Below are positions 1 to 5,075 of a stretch of 5,360 bases of DNA, in pieces. The stretch comes from JAQBXX01 sp963925015 (lineage in GTDB: Bacteria > Pseudomonadota > Gammaproteobacteria > SURF-13). The notes beneath the pieces are model-generated. The model did no database searches. It saw nothing but the letters and a program-made list of their open reading frames with translations, and was not told where the DNA came from. Numbering within the stretch: position 1 is the stretch's first letter; each line of letters begins with the position of its first letter. The DNA lies in contig CAWUTX010000104.1 of assembly GCA_963925015.1 (NCBI GenBank), positions 1 through 5,360 on the forward strand, given 5' to 3'. The translations under genes were made by a program, and so were the position numbers.

Positions 1-647
1 ATCTGCTGGTCGCCACAGGGCGGCAACCCAATCTGCAAGACATGGGGATGGAAGCCGCTGGTGTCCTGCTGGATAGCGGTCAACTACGAGTGGATCGGCG
101 TCTGCGCACCACCAACAAGCACATCTACGCCTGCGGTGATATTGCCGGGCCGCATCAGTTCACGCACATGGCGGAACATCACGCCGGCGTGGTATTGCGC
201 AATACCTTGTTCCACCTGCCCGCAAAAACCGAGCAACGCGTCATTCCGTGGTGCACCTTTACCGACCCCGAACTGGCGCGCGTCGGACTCTCCGGGACCG
301 AGGCGCGCACCCAAGGCCTGGCGCACCGTGTCTATACTTTTCCATTGCAGGATATCGACCGCGCCCGGACGGATGGCGTCACACACGGACGCGCCAAGAT
401 CATCACCGACCCCAGGGGCCGTCTGCTCGGTGCAGCGCTGGTGAGCGCGCATGCCGGTGAGCTGATTCATGAGTATGTACTGGCATTATCGAAAAACATG
501 AAGGCAAACGATCTGTCGAGCGTGATACATATCTATCCCACGCTTGCGCAAATCAACCGGCGTGTGGCGGATCAACGCCTCAAAGAAGGGCTCACGCCGG
601 GCGCTAAAAAATGGATTAAGCGTATCTTCCGTCTGCGCGGCGGCTGA
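1..647 (+). CDS. FAD-dependent pyridine nucleotide-disulfide oxidoreductase, C-terminal part (5' end outside window)
   Basis: The reading frame is already open at base 3, so the start lies outside the window; 214 residues are visible. It opens with LLVATGRQPN, the ATG-type motif that closes the NAD(P)H-binding domain. Then comes IYACGDIAG (Asp codon 138-140), the second FAD-binding motif, and from about base 246 the dimerisation domain (PWCTFTDPELARVGLS). This order is typical of the mercuric reductase / dihydrolipoamide dehydrogenase superfamily. The C-terminal active-site region reads IHIYPTLAQINRR (528-566). The His-x4-Glu dyad of lipoamide dehydrogenases is replaced by Tyr and Gln, and there is no C-terminal Cys pair as in true MerA. 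I therefore call only the superfamily; the substrate is unknown. The redox-active CxxxxC would lie upstream of the window. The tail is basic (KKWIKRIFRLRGG). The buf genes follow after 65 bp on the same strand. Confidence 0.9.
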   Translation, partial: LLVATGRQPNLQDMGMEAAGVLLDSGQLRVDRRLRTTNKHIYACGDIAGPHQFTHMAEHHAGVVLRNTLFHLPAKTEQRVIPWCTFTDPELARVGLSGTEARTQGLAHRVYTFPLQDIDRARTDGVTHGRAKIITDPRGRLLGAALVSAHAGELIHEYVLALSKNMKANDLSSVIHIYPTLAQINRRVADQRLKEGLTPGAKKWIKRIFRLRGG

Positions 648-666
648 TGCAGACCACATCGTTTAG

Positions 667-675
667 TGGTAAAAT
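667..675 (+). promoter_or_regulatory. Candidate extended -10 promoter for the buf operon
   Basis: TGGTAAAAT fits an extended -10 element (TG-n-TAAAAT, against the TATAAT consensus) in an AT-rich patch of the 65-bp gap before bufA2. No convincing -35 hexamer is seen 16-18 bp upstream, as is common for extended -10 promoters. Transcription would start near 682, giving a leader of about 30 nt. I did not see a clear CueR-type or other copper-regulator operator here. Inference only. Confidence 0.35.
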
Positions 676-699
676 AAAATGTTGGTTGCACCCATCACT

Positions 700-703
700 G
701 GAG
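700..703 (+). promoter_or_regulatory. Ribosome binding site of bufA2
   Basis: GGAG lies 9 nt before the ATG at 713. It decides the start against an in-frame upstream ATG at 647, which overlaps the previous stop codon, lacks a Shine-Dalgarno of its own and would add 22 residues ahead of an otherwise normal signal peptide. Confidence 0.7.
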
Positions 704-712
704 ACTCCTCAC

Positions 713-1003
713 ATGAACACAACCGCACTCAAAGGTCTGATGCTGGCTGGTGCCGCCGCGAGCCTGCTGCTCGGCGCCGGTTTCAGCGCCGCTGCGGAAG
801 ACATGCAGCCCGCAGGACATGGCAAGGTGAGGTGCGCAGGCGTCAACGCCTGCAAAGGCAAAGGTGATTGCGCCAGCGGCAACAACTGCAAGGGCAGCAA
901 CAACTGCAAAGGCCAGGGCTATCTGCGCATGAGCAAGGAAGAGTGTGTGGCGGCGCGGGCCAAACTCAAGCCGTCACAAGAAGACCCATTTTCCGAACTG
1001 TAA
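713..1003 (+). CDS. bufA2: BufA2-type periplasmic bufferin precursor (Cys-rich RiPP metallophore)
   Basis: A 96-residue secreted precursor. Residues 1-28 form a Sec signal peptide: Lys7, a hydrophobic core at about 8-24, and an Ala-Ala-Ala site before Glu29. The mature part is small, Gly/Asn/Lys-rich and holds six Cys at 41, 47, 53, 59, 65 and 78. The first five are exactly six residues apart, with CKG recurring after Cys47, Cys59 and Cys65; this NACKG...NACKG pattern is typical of the BufA2 bufferin family. Family knowledge: bufferins are exported peptides whose Cys residues are converted to metal-binding heterocycles by an MNIO enzyme (BufB) with BufC, and they sequester copper in the periplasm. 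Both partner genes follow directly. The C-terminal tail (about 79-96) is charged and has no Cys. No bufA1 paralogue is visible. Which Cys are modified, and the metal bound, cannot be read from sequence. Confidence 0.85.
   Translation: MNTTALKGLMLAGAAASLLLGAGFSAAAEDMQPAGHGKVRCAGVNACKGKGDCASGNNCKGSNNCKGQGYLRMSKEECVAARAKLKPSQEDPFSEL
845..913 (+). repeat. Internal hexapeptide (18-bp) repeats in the bufferin core
   Basis: Three 15-bp units coding for N-(A/N)-C-K-G occur at 845-859, 881-895 and 899-913. The last two differ by one silent base (aag versus aaa) and are exactly 18 bp apart; the first is 36 bp from the second. The unit between them (863-877) is diverged (G-D-C-A-S) but keeps its Cys in register. 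The core therefore looks built from 18-bp units, probably by tandem duplication. Confidence 0.75.
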
Positions 1004-1030
1004 CACCGCCGCCTCATCCCGCCACATTGC

Positions 1031-1885
1031 ATGTCAGCGCCCTCACTTACTCGTCCTTATCTCGGTTACGGCCTGGGTCTGCGCACCGTACACTATCAAA
1101 CCCTGCTCAACGAGCGGCCCCGGATCGACTGGCTGGAAGTGCTGTCGGAAAACTATATGGTGGCAGGCGGCAAGCCGCTGCACTTCCTCGACCAAATTCG
1201 CGCGCACTATCCACTGGTGATGCACGGCGTGTCACTCTCCATCGGCTCCAGCGATCCGCTGAACCATGACTATCTGCGGCAACTCAAGCAGCTCGCCGCG
1301 CGTATCGAGCCGCGCTGGATTTCCGATCATCTGTGCTGGACCGGTGTCCAGCACAAAAACATGCACGACCTGCTGCCGCTGCCCTACACGGAAGAGGCGC
1401 TGTGGCATGTCGTCGCGCGCATCCGCCAAGTACAGGACTATCTCGGACAGCGCATCCTGATTGAAAACGTATCGAGTTATCTCACCTATACCAGTTCGGC
1501 CATGAGCGAATGGGATTTTCTGCGCGCCGTATGCGAGCAGGCAGATTGCTTGTTGCTGCTCGACATCAACAACATTTATGTCAGCGCACGCAATCACGGC
1601 TTTGATCCGGTCACGTATCTGGAAGCCATACCCGTCGAGCGCGTACAGCAGTTTCACCTCGCCGGCCACAGCATGAACGGCGACATGATTATCGACACGC
1701 ACGATGCCCCCGTGATTGATCCGGTGTGGGCGCTGTATGCGCAGGCGGTGCGCCGTTTTGGCCATGTGAGTACGCTGATCGAACGCGACGATAATATCCC
1801 TGAATTGTCAGAACTGATCCATGAGCTTGCCCATGCCCGCGCCATTGTCGAACCGGTGCATGCAAAAGCCACCGCCGCCGCGTGA
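1031..1885 (+). CDS. bufB: MNIO-family (DUF692) bufferin-modifying enzyme BufB
   Basis: A 284-residue protein of DUF692, the multinuclear non-heme iron-dependent oxidase (MNIO) family with a TIM-barrel fold. Conserved blocks, in order: the GYGLGLR start (12-18); WLEVLSENY (34-42); HGVSLSIG (65-72); WISDHLCW (96-103); LIENVSSY (143-150); LLLDINNIYVSA (175-186); FHLAGH (208-213); DTHDAPV (222-228); and LIERDDNIPE (249-258). The invariant His, Asp, Asn and Glu in these blocks are the expected iron ligands and none of the blocks is missing. Family knowledge: MNIO enzymes use O2 to rewrite Cys (or Asp) in peptide substrates. Here the substrate should be the Cys-rich peptide encoded 27 bp upstream. 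The length is normal. The ATG at 1031 is the only plausible start because the family motif begins 11 residues later. There is no clear Shine-Dalgarno, so coupling to bufA2 is possible. The last residues (KATAAA) are an unconserved tail. Confidence 0.93.
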   Translation: MSAPSLTRPYLGYGLGLRTVHYQTLLNERPRIDWLEVLSENYMVAGGKPLHFLDQIRAHYPLVMHGVSLSIGSSDPLNHDYLRQLKQLAARIEPRWISDHLCWTGVQHKNMHDLLPLPYTEEALWHVVARIRQVQDYLGQRILIENVSSYLTYTSSAMSEWDFLRAVCEQADCLLLLDINNIYVSARNHGFDPVTYLEAIPVERVQQFHLAGHSMNGDMIIDTHDAPVIDPVWALYAQAVRRFGHVSTLIERDDNIPELSELIHELAHARAIVEPVHAKATAAA

Positions 1886-1902
1886 CTGAGCCGTAACTGA
1901 CC

Positions 1903-2694
1903 ATGAGCCATTTACCTCACCTGCAAAACGCCTTTCAGGGCTTTCTGCTACACGCGAACGACGCGGATGATATAGCGAACTCCATAGTCAGCGATGCCAA
2001 GGCCTCGGCACAACAGCGGCTCGACATCTACGCCCATGCCTACCGCATGCGCCTCAGCGAGACGCTGGAACAGGATTTCGAAGCCCTGCACACCTCGCTG
2101 GGTGACGACCAGTTTCATGCCCTTTGTCTCAGCTATCTGCAGGCGCATCCATCACAGCACTATTCACTGCGCTATCTCGGCCAGCACATGAGTTACTTTT
2201 TGCGTACACATGATCTCTATGCGCGGCAGCCTGTGCTTGCAGAGTTGGCCGCCTTTGAATGGGCGATGACTGACGCCTTCGACGCCGCCGACAGCAAGGT
2301 GGTCTCCCTACATGAACTCGCCGGTTTCGCACCTGAGCAATGGGGCGAATTACGCTACTCGGCGCATCCATCGGTACAAAGACTGGAGTTGTGGTGGAAC
2401 GTGACCGACATCTGGCGCGCCACCCGCCAGGGCGAGGAGCCTCCTGCACCTCAACGTGGTGAACTGGGGGCCACGTGGCTGATATGGCGGCAGGAGCTGA
2501 AAACCTACTTCCGCTCACTCAGTATTGAAGAGGTCTGGGCCTGGCAGGCTGCCTGCGCGGGCCATAACTTCGGTGAAATTTGCAACGGTCTGTGCCAATG
2601 GGTGAATGAAGAGACCATCCCCGCCACCGCCGCAAGCCTATTGCAACGCTGGATAAACGACGGGCTGATCAGCGAAATCAGATACCCTCTCTGA
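1903..2694 (+). CDS. bufC: DUF2063 protein BufC, MNIO partner
   Basis: A 263-residue protein. The N-terminal half matches the DUF2063 (HvfC/BufC N-terminal) family: QRLDIYAHAYRMRLSETLEQDFEAL-type helix at 38-62; HPSQHYSLRYLGQHM at 82-96; and LAELAAFEWAMTDAFDAAD at 112-130. The C-terminal half (about 150-263) is the less conserved BufC-type domain, with many Trp and short helices. Databases often label the family 'putative DNA-binding', but nothing here supports a regulator. In characterised bufferin and MbnB/MbnC-like systems the partner binds the precursor and presents it to the MNIO enzyme, which I infer here. The gene starts 17 bp after bufB with no strong Shine-Dalgarno and is probably translated from the same transcript. 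It is the last buf gene seen: no DoxX-like bufD follows, and the next gene is convergent. Confidence 0.9.
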   Translation: MSHLPHLQNAFQGFLLHANDADDIANSIVSDAKASAQQRLDIYAHAYRMRLSETLEQDFEALHTSLGDDQFHALCLSYLQAHPSQHYSLRYLGQHMSYFLRTHDLYARQPVLAELAAFEWAMTDAFDAADSKVVSLHELAGFAPEQWGELRYSAHPSVQRLELWWNVTDIWRATRQGEEPPAPQRGELGATWLIWRQELKTYFRSLSIEEVWAWQAACAGHNFGEICNGLCQWVNEETIPATAASLLQRWINDGLISEIRYPL

Positions 2695-2701
2695 GCGCCA
2701 T

Positions 2702-2734
2702 AAAAAAGCGGATGAGGACACCGCCCTCATCCGC
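2702..2734 (-). terminator. Rho-independent terminator of the rubrerythrin-rubredoxin transcript
   Basis: A perfect 10-bp stem (2708-2717 with 2725-2734, GCGGATGAGG/CCTCATCCGC) has a 7-nt loop. Read on the - strand it is followed at once by six T (2707-2702), the classic intrinsic terminator form, 18 nt beyond the rubredoxin stop. The hairpin also lies 13 nt after the bufC stop on the + strand. There the following bases (attactgctc) are not T-rich, so any effect on the buf transcript would be weaker. Confidence 0.85.
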
Positions 2735-2751
2735 ATTACTGCTCAACATAT

Positions 2752-2928
2752 TTACGCCGCTGCGCTGACCACCACCATCTCAAAATCGGCCTTGGCGACA
2801 CCACACTCGGGGCAGGCCCAAGCCTCGGGGATGTCCTCCCAACGCGTACCGGGGGCGATGCCCTCTTTGGGCAGACCGGCGGCCTCATCATAGATAAAGC
2901 CGCACACCACACATTGCCATTTTTTCAT
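2752..2928 (-). CDS. Rubredoxin
   Basis: A 58-residue rubredoxin on the - strand, below common ORF length cut-offs and easy to miss. It begins MKKWQCVVCGFIYD and has the two rubredoxin knuckles C6-V-V-C9-G and C39-P-E-C42-G. Between them is the family core GIAPGTRWEDIPEAW. The four Cys bind one Fe, and the aromatic residues Trp4, Tyr13, Trp30 and Trp37 are in place. A strong ribosome site (AAGGAG, 2938-2943) lies 9 nt before the ATG. The gene follows the rubrerythrin-family gene after 24 bp, and a terminator comes next, so the two form a bicistronic unit. Role: a small cytoplasmic one-electron carrier, here most likely the electron donor to the neighbouring diiron protein, which lacks its own rubredoxin domain. 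The tail VVVSAAA is a short unconserved extension. Confidence 0.95.
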   Translation of the reverse strand: MKKWQCVVCGFIYDEAAGLPKEGIAPGTRWEDIPEAWACPECGVAKADFEMVVVSAAA

Positions 2929-2937
2929 GATCGCTAT

Positions 2938-2943
2938 CTCCTT
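2938..2943 (-). promoter_or_regulatory. Ribosome binding site of rubredoxin
   Basis: AAGGAG on the - strand, 9 nt upstream of the start codon at 2928. It lies inside the 24-bp gap after rubrerythrin, so rubredoxin can be translated independently at a high rate. Confidence 0.8.
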
Positions 2944-2952
2944 GATTATCAG

Positions 2953-3432
2953 CTAAACAGCGATCTTCGCTAGCGTGGCGCGATAGGTGTTGGCATGCTT
3001 CTCCTCCACCTTGGCGAGTGCCGCAAAGCGCTTGGCCGACTTTTCCAATGTCGCGCGGAAGCGCGCGGCATGATCCTTTGATTCGGCGATCTGCTCGTCA
3101 TACTCCGCCACCGCAGCACTGTTGCCCTCCTCGACCGCCATGTGGCGGAAGTTGGGATACATCTCGGTGTACTCGTAGGTCTCGCCGGCTATCGCCATCT
3201 CCAGGCACTGCTTCACGTTCATCTCCACCTTCGGGTAAAGCAAGTCCATGTGGCCGAAGGCGTGCTGCACTTCCTGCGCGGCGGTCTCTTCAAACACCCG
3301 CGCCGTATCCACATCACCGCGTGCACGCGCGATGGCGGCGAAATACAGATACTTGATGTGGGCCATGGACTCGCCGGCAAAGGCGGCCTCGATGTTTTTT
3401 ATCGTGACTGATTCATGCGTTTTTATATTCAT
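2953..3432 (-). CDS. Rubrerythrin-family diiron protein without rubredoxin domain
   Basis: A 159-residue, entirely helical ferritin-like protein. The diiron ligand pattern of rubrerythrins is complete: Glu21 in AFAGES (helix A); Glu54 and His57 in EVQH (helix B); Glu84 and Glu87 in AGETYEYTEMYP (helix C); and Glu143 and His146 in VEEKH (helix D). Classical rubrerythrin is about 190 residues and carries a C-terminal rubredoxin domain. Here the protein stops after helix D and a separate rubredoxin gene follows after 24 bp. The stretch between helix C and the last ExxH (about 101-142, with ESKDHAARF at 117-125) is longer than in the Desulfovibrio protein, as in a known long subfamily. Expected role: NAD(P)H-dependent reduction of H2O2 to water in the cytoplasm, with electrons via rubredoxin. 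An OxyR-like site upstream fits peroxide induction. AGGAG directly abuts the ATG; no other start precedes the conserved helix. Confidence 0.93.
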   Translation of the reverse strand: MNIKTHESVTIKNIEAAFAGESMAHIKYLYFAAIARARGDVDTARVFEETAAQEVQHAFGHMDLLYPKVEMNVKQCLEMAIAGETYEYTEMYPNFRHMAVEEGNSAAVAEYDEQIAESKDHAARFRATLEKSAKRFAALAKVEEKHANTYRATLAKIAV

Positions 3433-3457
3433 CTCCTCTCAGCTTCAGTTCCATTGA

Positions 3458-3471
3458 TCGCAGTACTGCGA
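3458..3471. promoter_or_regulatory. 14-bp perfect palindrome in the rubrerythrin leader
   Basis: TCGCAGTACTGCGA is identical to its reverse complement and lies 26-39 bp upstream of the rubrerythrin start. With the -10 candidate at 3500-3505 it would fall at roughly +22 to +35 of the transcript. It could be a dimer-type operator for a second regulator. It could also form only a tight stem, since there is no loop. I do not recognise the regulator. Confidence 0.5.
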
Positions 3472-3499
3472 CACGGAGAGCATGATAGGTTCCGGTGAT

Positions 3500-3505
3500 A
3501 TATTA
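3500..3505 (-). promoter_or_regulatory. Candidate -10 box of the rubrerythrin promoter
   Basis: TAATAT on the - strand in an AT-rich tract. The hexamers 16-18 bp upstream (for example ATGTTT) are poor -35 matches, as expected for an activator-dependent promoter. The OxyR-like dyad lies about 28 bp further upstream, overlapping or just above the -35 region, which is where OxyR normally contacts RNA polymerase. Confidence 0.4.
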
Positions 3506-3530
3506 ATCTAATTGATTGTTATAAACATTT

Positions 3531-3549
3531 TGATAGCCGCAGACTATCA
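3531..3549. promoter_or_regulatory. OxyR-type binding site upstream of rubrerythrin
   Basis: TGATAG-N7-CTATCA is a 6+6 perfect dyad. Its core ATAG (3533-3536), N7, CTAT (3544-3547) has exactly the geometry of one half of the OxyR consensus ATAG-N7-CTAT (the LysR-family T-N11-A class). The inner T and A of the consensus are not matched. A second site expected 22 bp further toward the promoter (3511-3525) is only partial, with CAAT in place of CTAT on the - strand. The site starts 12 bp after the oxyR stop codon and about 100 bp upstream of the rubrerythrin start, so OxyR is the obvious candidate regulator. Confidence 0.6.
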
Positions 3550-3574
3550 TAAATGAAAACTTATGATTTTGCGG
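3537..3574 (-). other. Hairpin overlapping the oxyR stop codon
   Basis: A perfect 7-bp stem (ATCATAA 3546-3552 with TTATGAT 3561-3567, 8-nt loop) is extended, beyond a small internal loop, by CCGCA 3537-3541 pairing with TGCGG 3570-3574. The stem contains the oxyR stop codon and overlaps the OxyR-like dyad. It lacks a following T-run on the - strand, so it is at best a weak terminator or an mRNA 3'-end structure. Confidence 0.35.
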
Positions 3575-4508
3575 TCTGAGGTATATTATCCAGCATAGTC
3601 ACGCAGCGCAGCGGGCAGGCGAGTATCGCCGCGCGCAGCGCTGCGACGGCTTCAGGGCGCGGAAAGCTGCTGCGCCAGGCGAGCGCAATGCGGCGCTTGG
3701 GCGCCGGGTCCGCGAAGGGGCGCGTGACCAGAAGGTGATCTTCCGCCTCATGGCCGCGCACCGAGGTACACGGCAGCACCGTGATGCCTGCGCCGGAGGC
3801 CACCATGTGACGGATGGTCTCAAGCGACCCGCCCTCCAGTGTGCGCTGCAGGCTGCCGATGGCGCTCGCGCGGTTGAGCGCCGGGCAGGCCTTGAGCACC
3901 TGGTCGCGGAAGCAGTGCCCGGCGCCGAGCAGCAGCAGATTTTCCTGCGCGAGCGCGCGCGGCTTGATGCTCTTCTCTTTTTTCCACGGGTGCTGCACGG
4001 GCAGCACGACCTTGAACGGCTCATCGTAAACCGCTTGGGTCACCACACCCGGCTCGGCAAACGGCAGCGAAATCACTATCACATCCACCTCACCGCGCCG
4101 CAGGCGTTCGGTCAGGTGCGCCGTGTAGCCCTCCTCGATCAGCAGCGTCATGCGCGGCGCGCTCTTGTGCAGCAGCGGGATCAGATGCGGCAGCAGATAC
4201 GGCCCGACGGTATAAATCACGCCGAAATGGATCGGCCCCGCGAGCGGGTCTTTGTCTTCCTGCGCGATACGCTTGATGAGCTCGGTTTCCTCCAGAGCGC
4301 GCTGGGCCTGCGTGATGATGCGCTGACCCAGCGGGGTGATGGTCAGCTCATTGGCAGCGCGCTCGAACAGCGTAACGCCGAGCTCGTCTTCGAGCTTGCG
4401 CACGGCGACGCTCAAGGTGGGCTGACTCACATGGCATGCCTGTGCCGCACGCCCGAAATGGCGCTCGCGCGCCACTGCGATGATGTAGCGCAGCTCGGTA
4501 AGTGTCAT
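3561..4508 (-). CDS. oxyR: OxyR, LysR-family hydrogen peroxide sensor
   Basis: A 315-residue LysR-type regulator. The winged helix-turn-helix is at 4-60, with HFGRAAQACHVSQPTLS-type recognition region (17-33) and RKLEDELGVTLFER (37-50). The effector domain carries the OxyR signature: YTVGPYLLPHLIP at 99-111 with Thr100, then Thr129, and GAGHCFRDQVLKAC at 195-208. The peroxidatic Cys199 and resolving Cys208, with His198, Arg201 and Asp202, fall at the same residue numbers as in E. coli OxyR, so a functional disulfide switch is expected. SLETIRHMVASGAGITVLP (228-246) is the conserved second-subdomain block. Oxidised OxyR activates peroxide-defence genes; the likely local target is the rubrerythrin-rubredoxin pair directly downstream. 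The start codon overlaps the stop codon of the NlpC/P60 gene by 4 bp (ATGA) and has no clear Shine-Dalgarno, so translation is probably coupled. Confidence 0.95.
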   Translation of the reverse strand: MTLTELRYIIAVARERHFGRAAQACHVSQPTLSVAVRKLEDELGVTLFERAANELTITPLGQRIITQAQRALEETELIKRIAQEDKDPLAGPIHFGVIYTVGPYLLPHLIPLLHKSAPRMTLLIEEGYTAHLTERLRRGEVDVIVISLPFAEPGVVTQAVYDEPFKVVLPVQHPWKKEKSIKPRALAQENLLLLGAGHCFRDQVLKACPALNRASAIGSLQRTLEGGSLETIRHMVASGAGITVLPCTSVRGHEAEDHLLVTRPFADPAPKRRIALAWRSSFPRPEAVAALRAAILACPLRCVTMLDNIPQTAKS

Positions 4509-5029
4509 GATGACGGTGCCGGAATGCGTCCGCCGCGCACCCAGCGCTCGCGCCAGTAGCGGTTATCGAGGCTGGCGATCATGACCGCCTTGCCGGTGGC
4601 CGGGGCATGAATGAATTTACGTGTTCCCTGATAGATACCCACGTGCGAAACGGTGCTACTTTTGAGCCGGAAGAAAACCAGGTCACCCGGCCTGAGTTCG
4701 TCAATCGAGACAGGGCGGGTGTGGGCATATTGTTCGCGCGCAGTGCGCGGCAACGCGACACCCGTCTGCGCGTAGCTATAGGCCACCAGCCCGCTACAGT
4801 CAAACCCTGCGGGACCGGCGCCGCCGTTCCGGTAGGGGACACCGAGCATTTGCTGCGCCACGCGCAGCGCTTCGGCGCCCGAACCCGCAGCGCTTTCAGG
4901 CCGGACACCGCCTTCTTTCTGCACCTGCGGCTGCACAGGGAAGCCGCCACAACCCACGAGTTGAGTGCAGAGCGTAATGAAAACAGCGCATACCAGCGTA
5001 TGGAAAAAACCGGGGGTACGGATAGGCAC
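4505..5029 (-). CDS. NlpC/P60-family cell-wall peptidase lipoprotein
   Basis: A 174-residue protein starting with GTG. Residues 1-26 form a lipoprotein signal peptide (Arg4, hydrophobic 8-25) ending in the lipobox L24-V25-G26-C27. Gly at +2 rather than Asp predicts outer-membrane sorting. A low-complexity linker (30-50) leads to an NlpC/P60 domain at about 52-172: ALRVAQQMLGVPYRNGG; the catalytic Cys78 in GFDCSGLVAYSY; LRPGDLVFF (112-120); His129 in SHVGIY; and His141 in FIHAPATG, which completes the Cys-His-His triad. It resembles Spr/MepS-like endopeptidases that cut peptidoglycan peptide cross-links; the exact bond is not readable from sequence. The GTG is preceded by a GGGAG-type site about 9 nt upstream, and no in-frame ATG precedes it. 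It overlaps oxyR by 4 bp, so the two genes are likely co-transcribed. Confidence 0.9.
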   Translation of the reverse strand: MPIRTPGFFHTLVCAVFITLCTQLVGCGGFPVQPQVQKEGGVRPESAAGSGAEALRVAQQMLGVPYRNGGAGPAGFDCSGLVAYSYAQTGVALPRTAREQYAHTRPVSIDELRPGDLVFFRLKSSTVSHVGIYQGTRKFIHAPATGKAVMIASLDNRYWRERWVRGGRIPAPSS

Positions 5030-5075
5030 CTCTCACTCTCCCTGCGACCATGCATATCAAGCATTGCGTGCGGCT

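Noticed and set aside
1..647. Naming the first gene merA or lpdA
   Set aside because: The C-terminal residues needed for either activity are not present and the N-terminal redox Cys pair is outside the window.
647..712. Longer bufA2 starting at the ATG overlapping the upstream stop codon
   Set aside because: It would put 22 mostly polar residues before a normal signal peptide and has no Shine-Dalgarno, whereas the ATG at 713 has GGAG at 9 nt and gives a standard Sec leader.
845..913. CRISPR or microsatellite interpretation of the short repeats
   Set aside because: The 15-18 bp units are in frame, code for the Cys-Lys-Gly core of the bufferin, and have no spacer structure.
868..1269. 133-residue + strand frame spanning the bufA2/bufB junction
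   Set aside because: It is a shadow frame overlapping two confident genes; Gln/Arg-rich out-of-frame reading of the Cys repeats.
1232..1765. 177-residue open frame on the - strand inside bufB
   Set aside because: It lies wholly antisense to a well-conserved MNIO gene, has no recognisable domain, and is explained by GC-rich codon bias.
2708..2734. Terminator assigned to the buf operon
   Set aside because: The T-run is on the - strand side only. On the + strand the hairpin is followed by attactgctc, so only a secondary role for bufC is possible.
3484..3499. Second OxyR site (GATAGGTT half-site)
   Set aside because: Only the left half resembles the consensus, the right half does not match, and its distance from the good dyad does not fit the 22-bp spacing.
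3735..4559. 274-residue open frame on the + strand
   Set aside because: It is antisense to oxyR, whose domains and sensing Cys residues are unmistakable. Its translation is Arg/Gln/His-rich, with no recognisable family.
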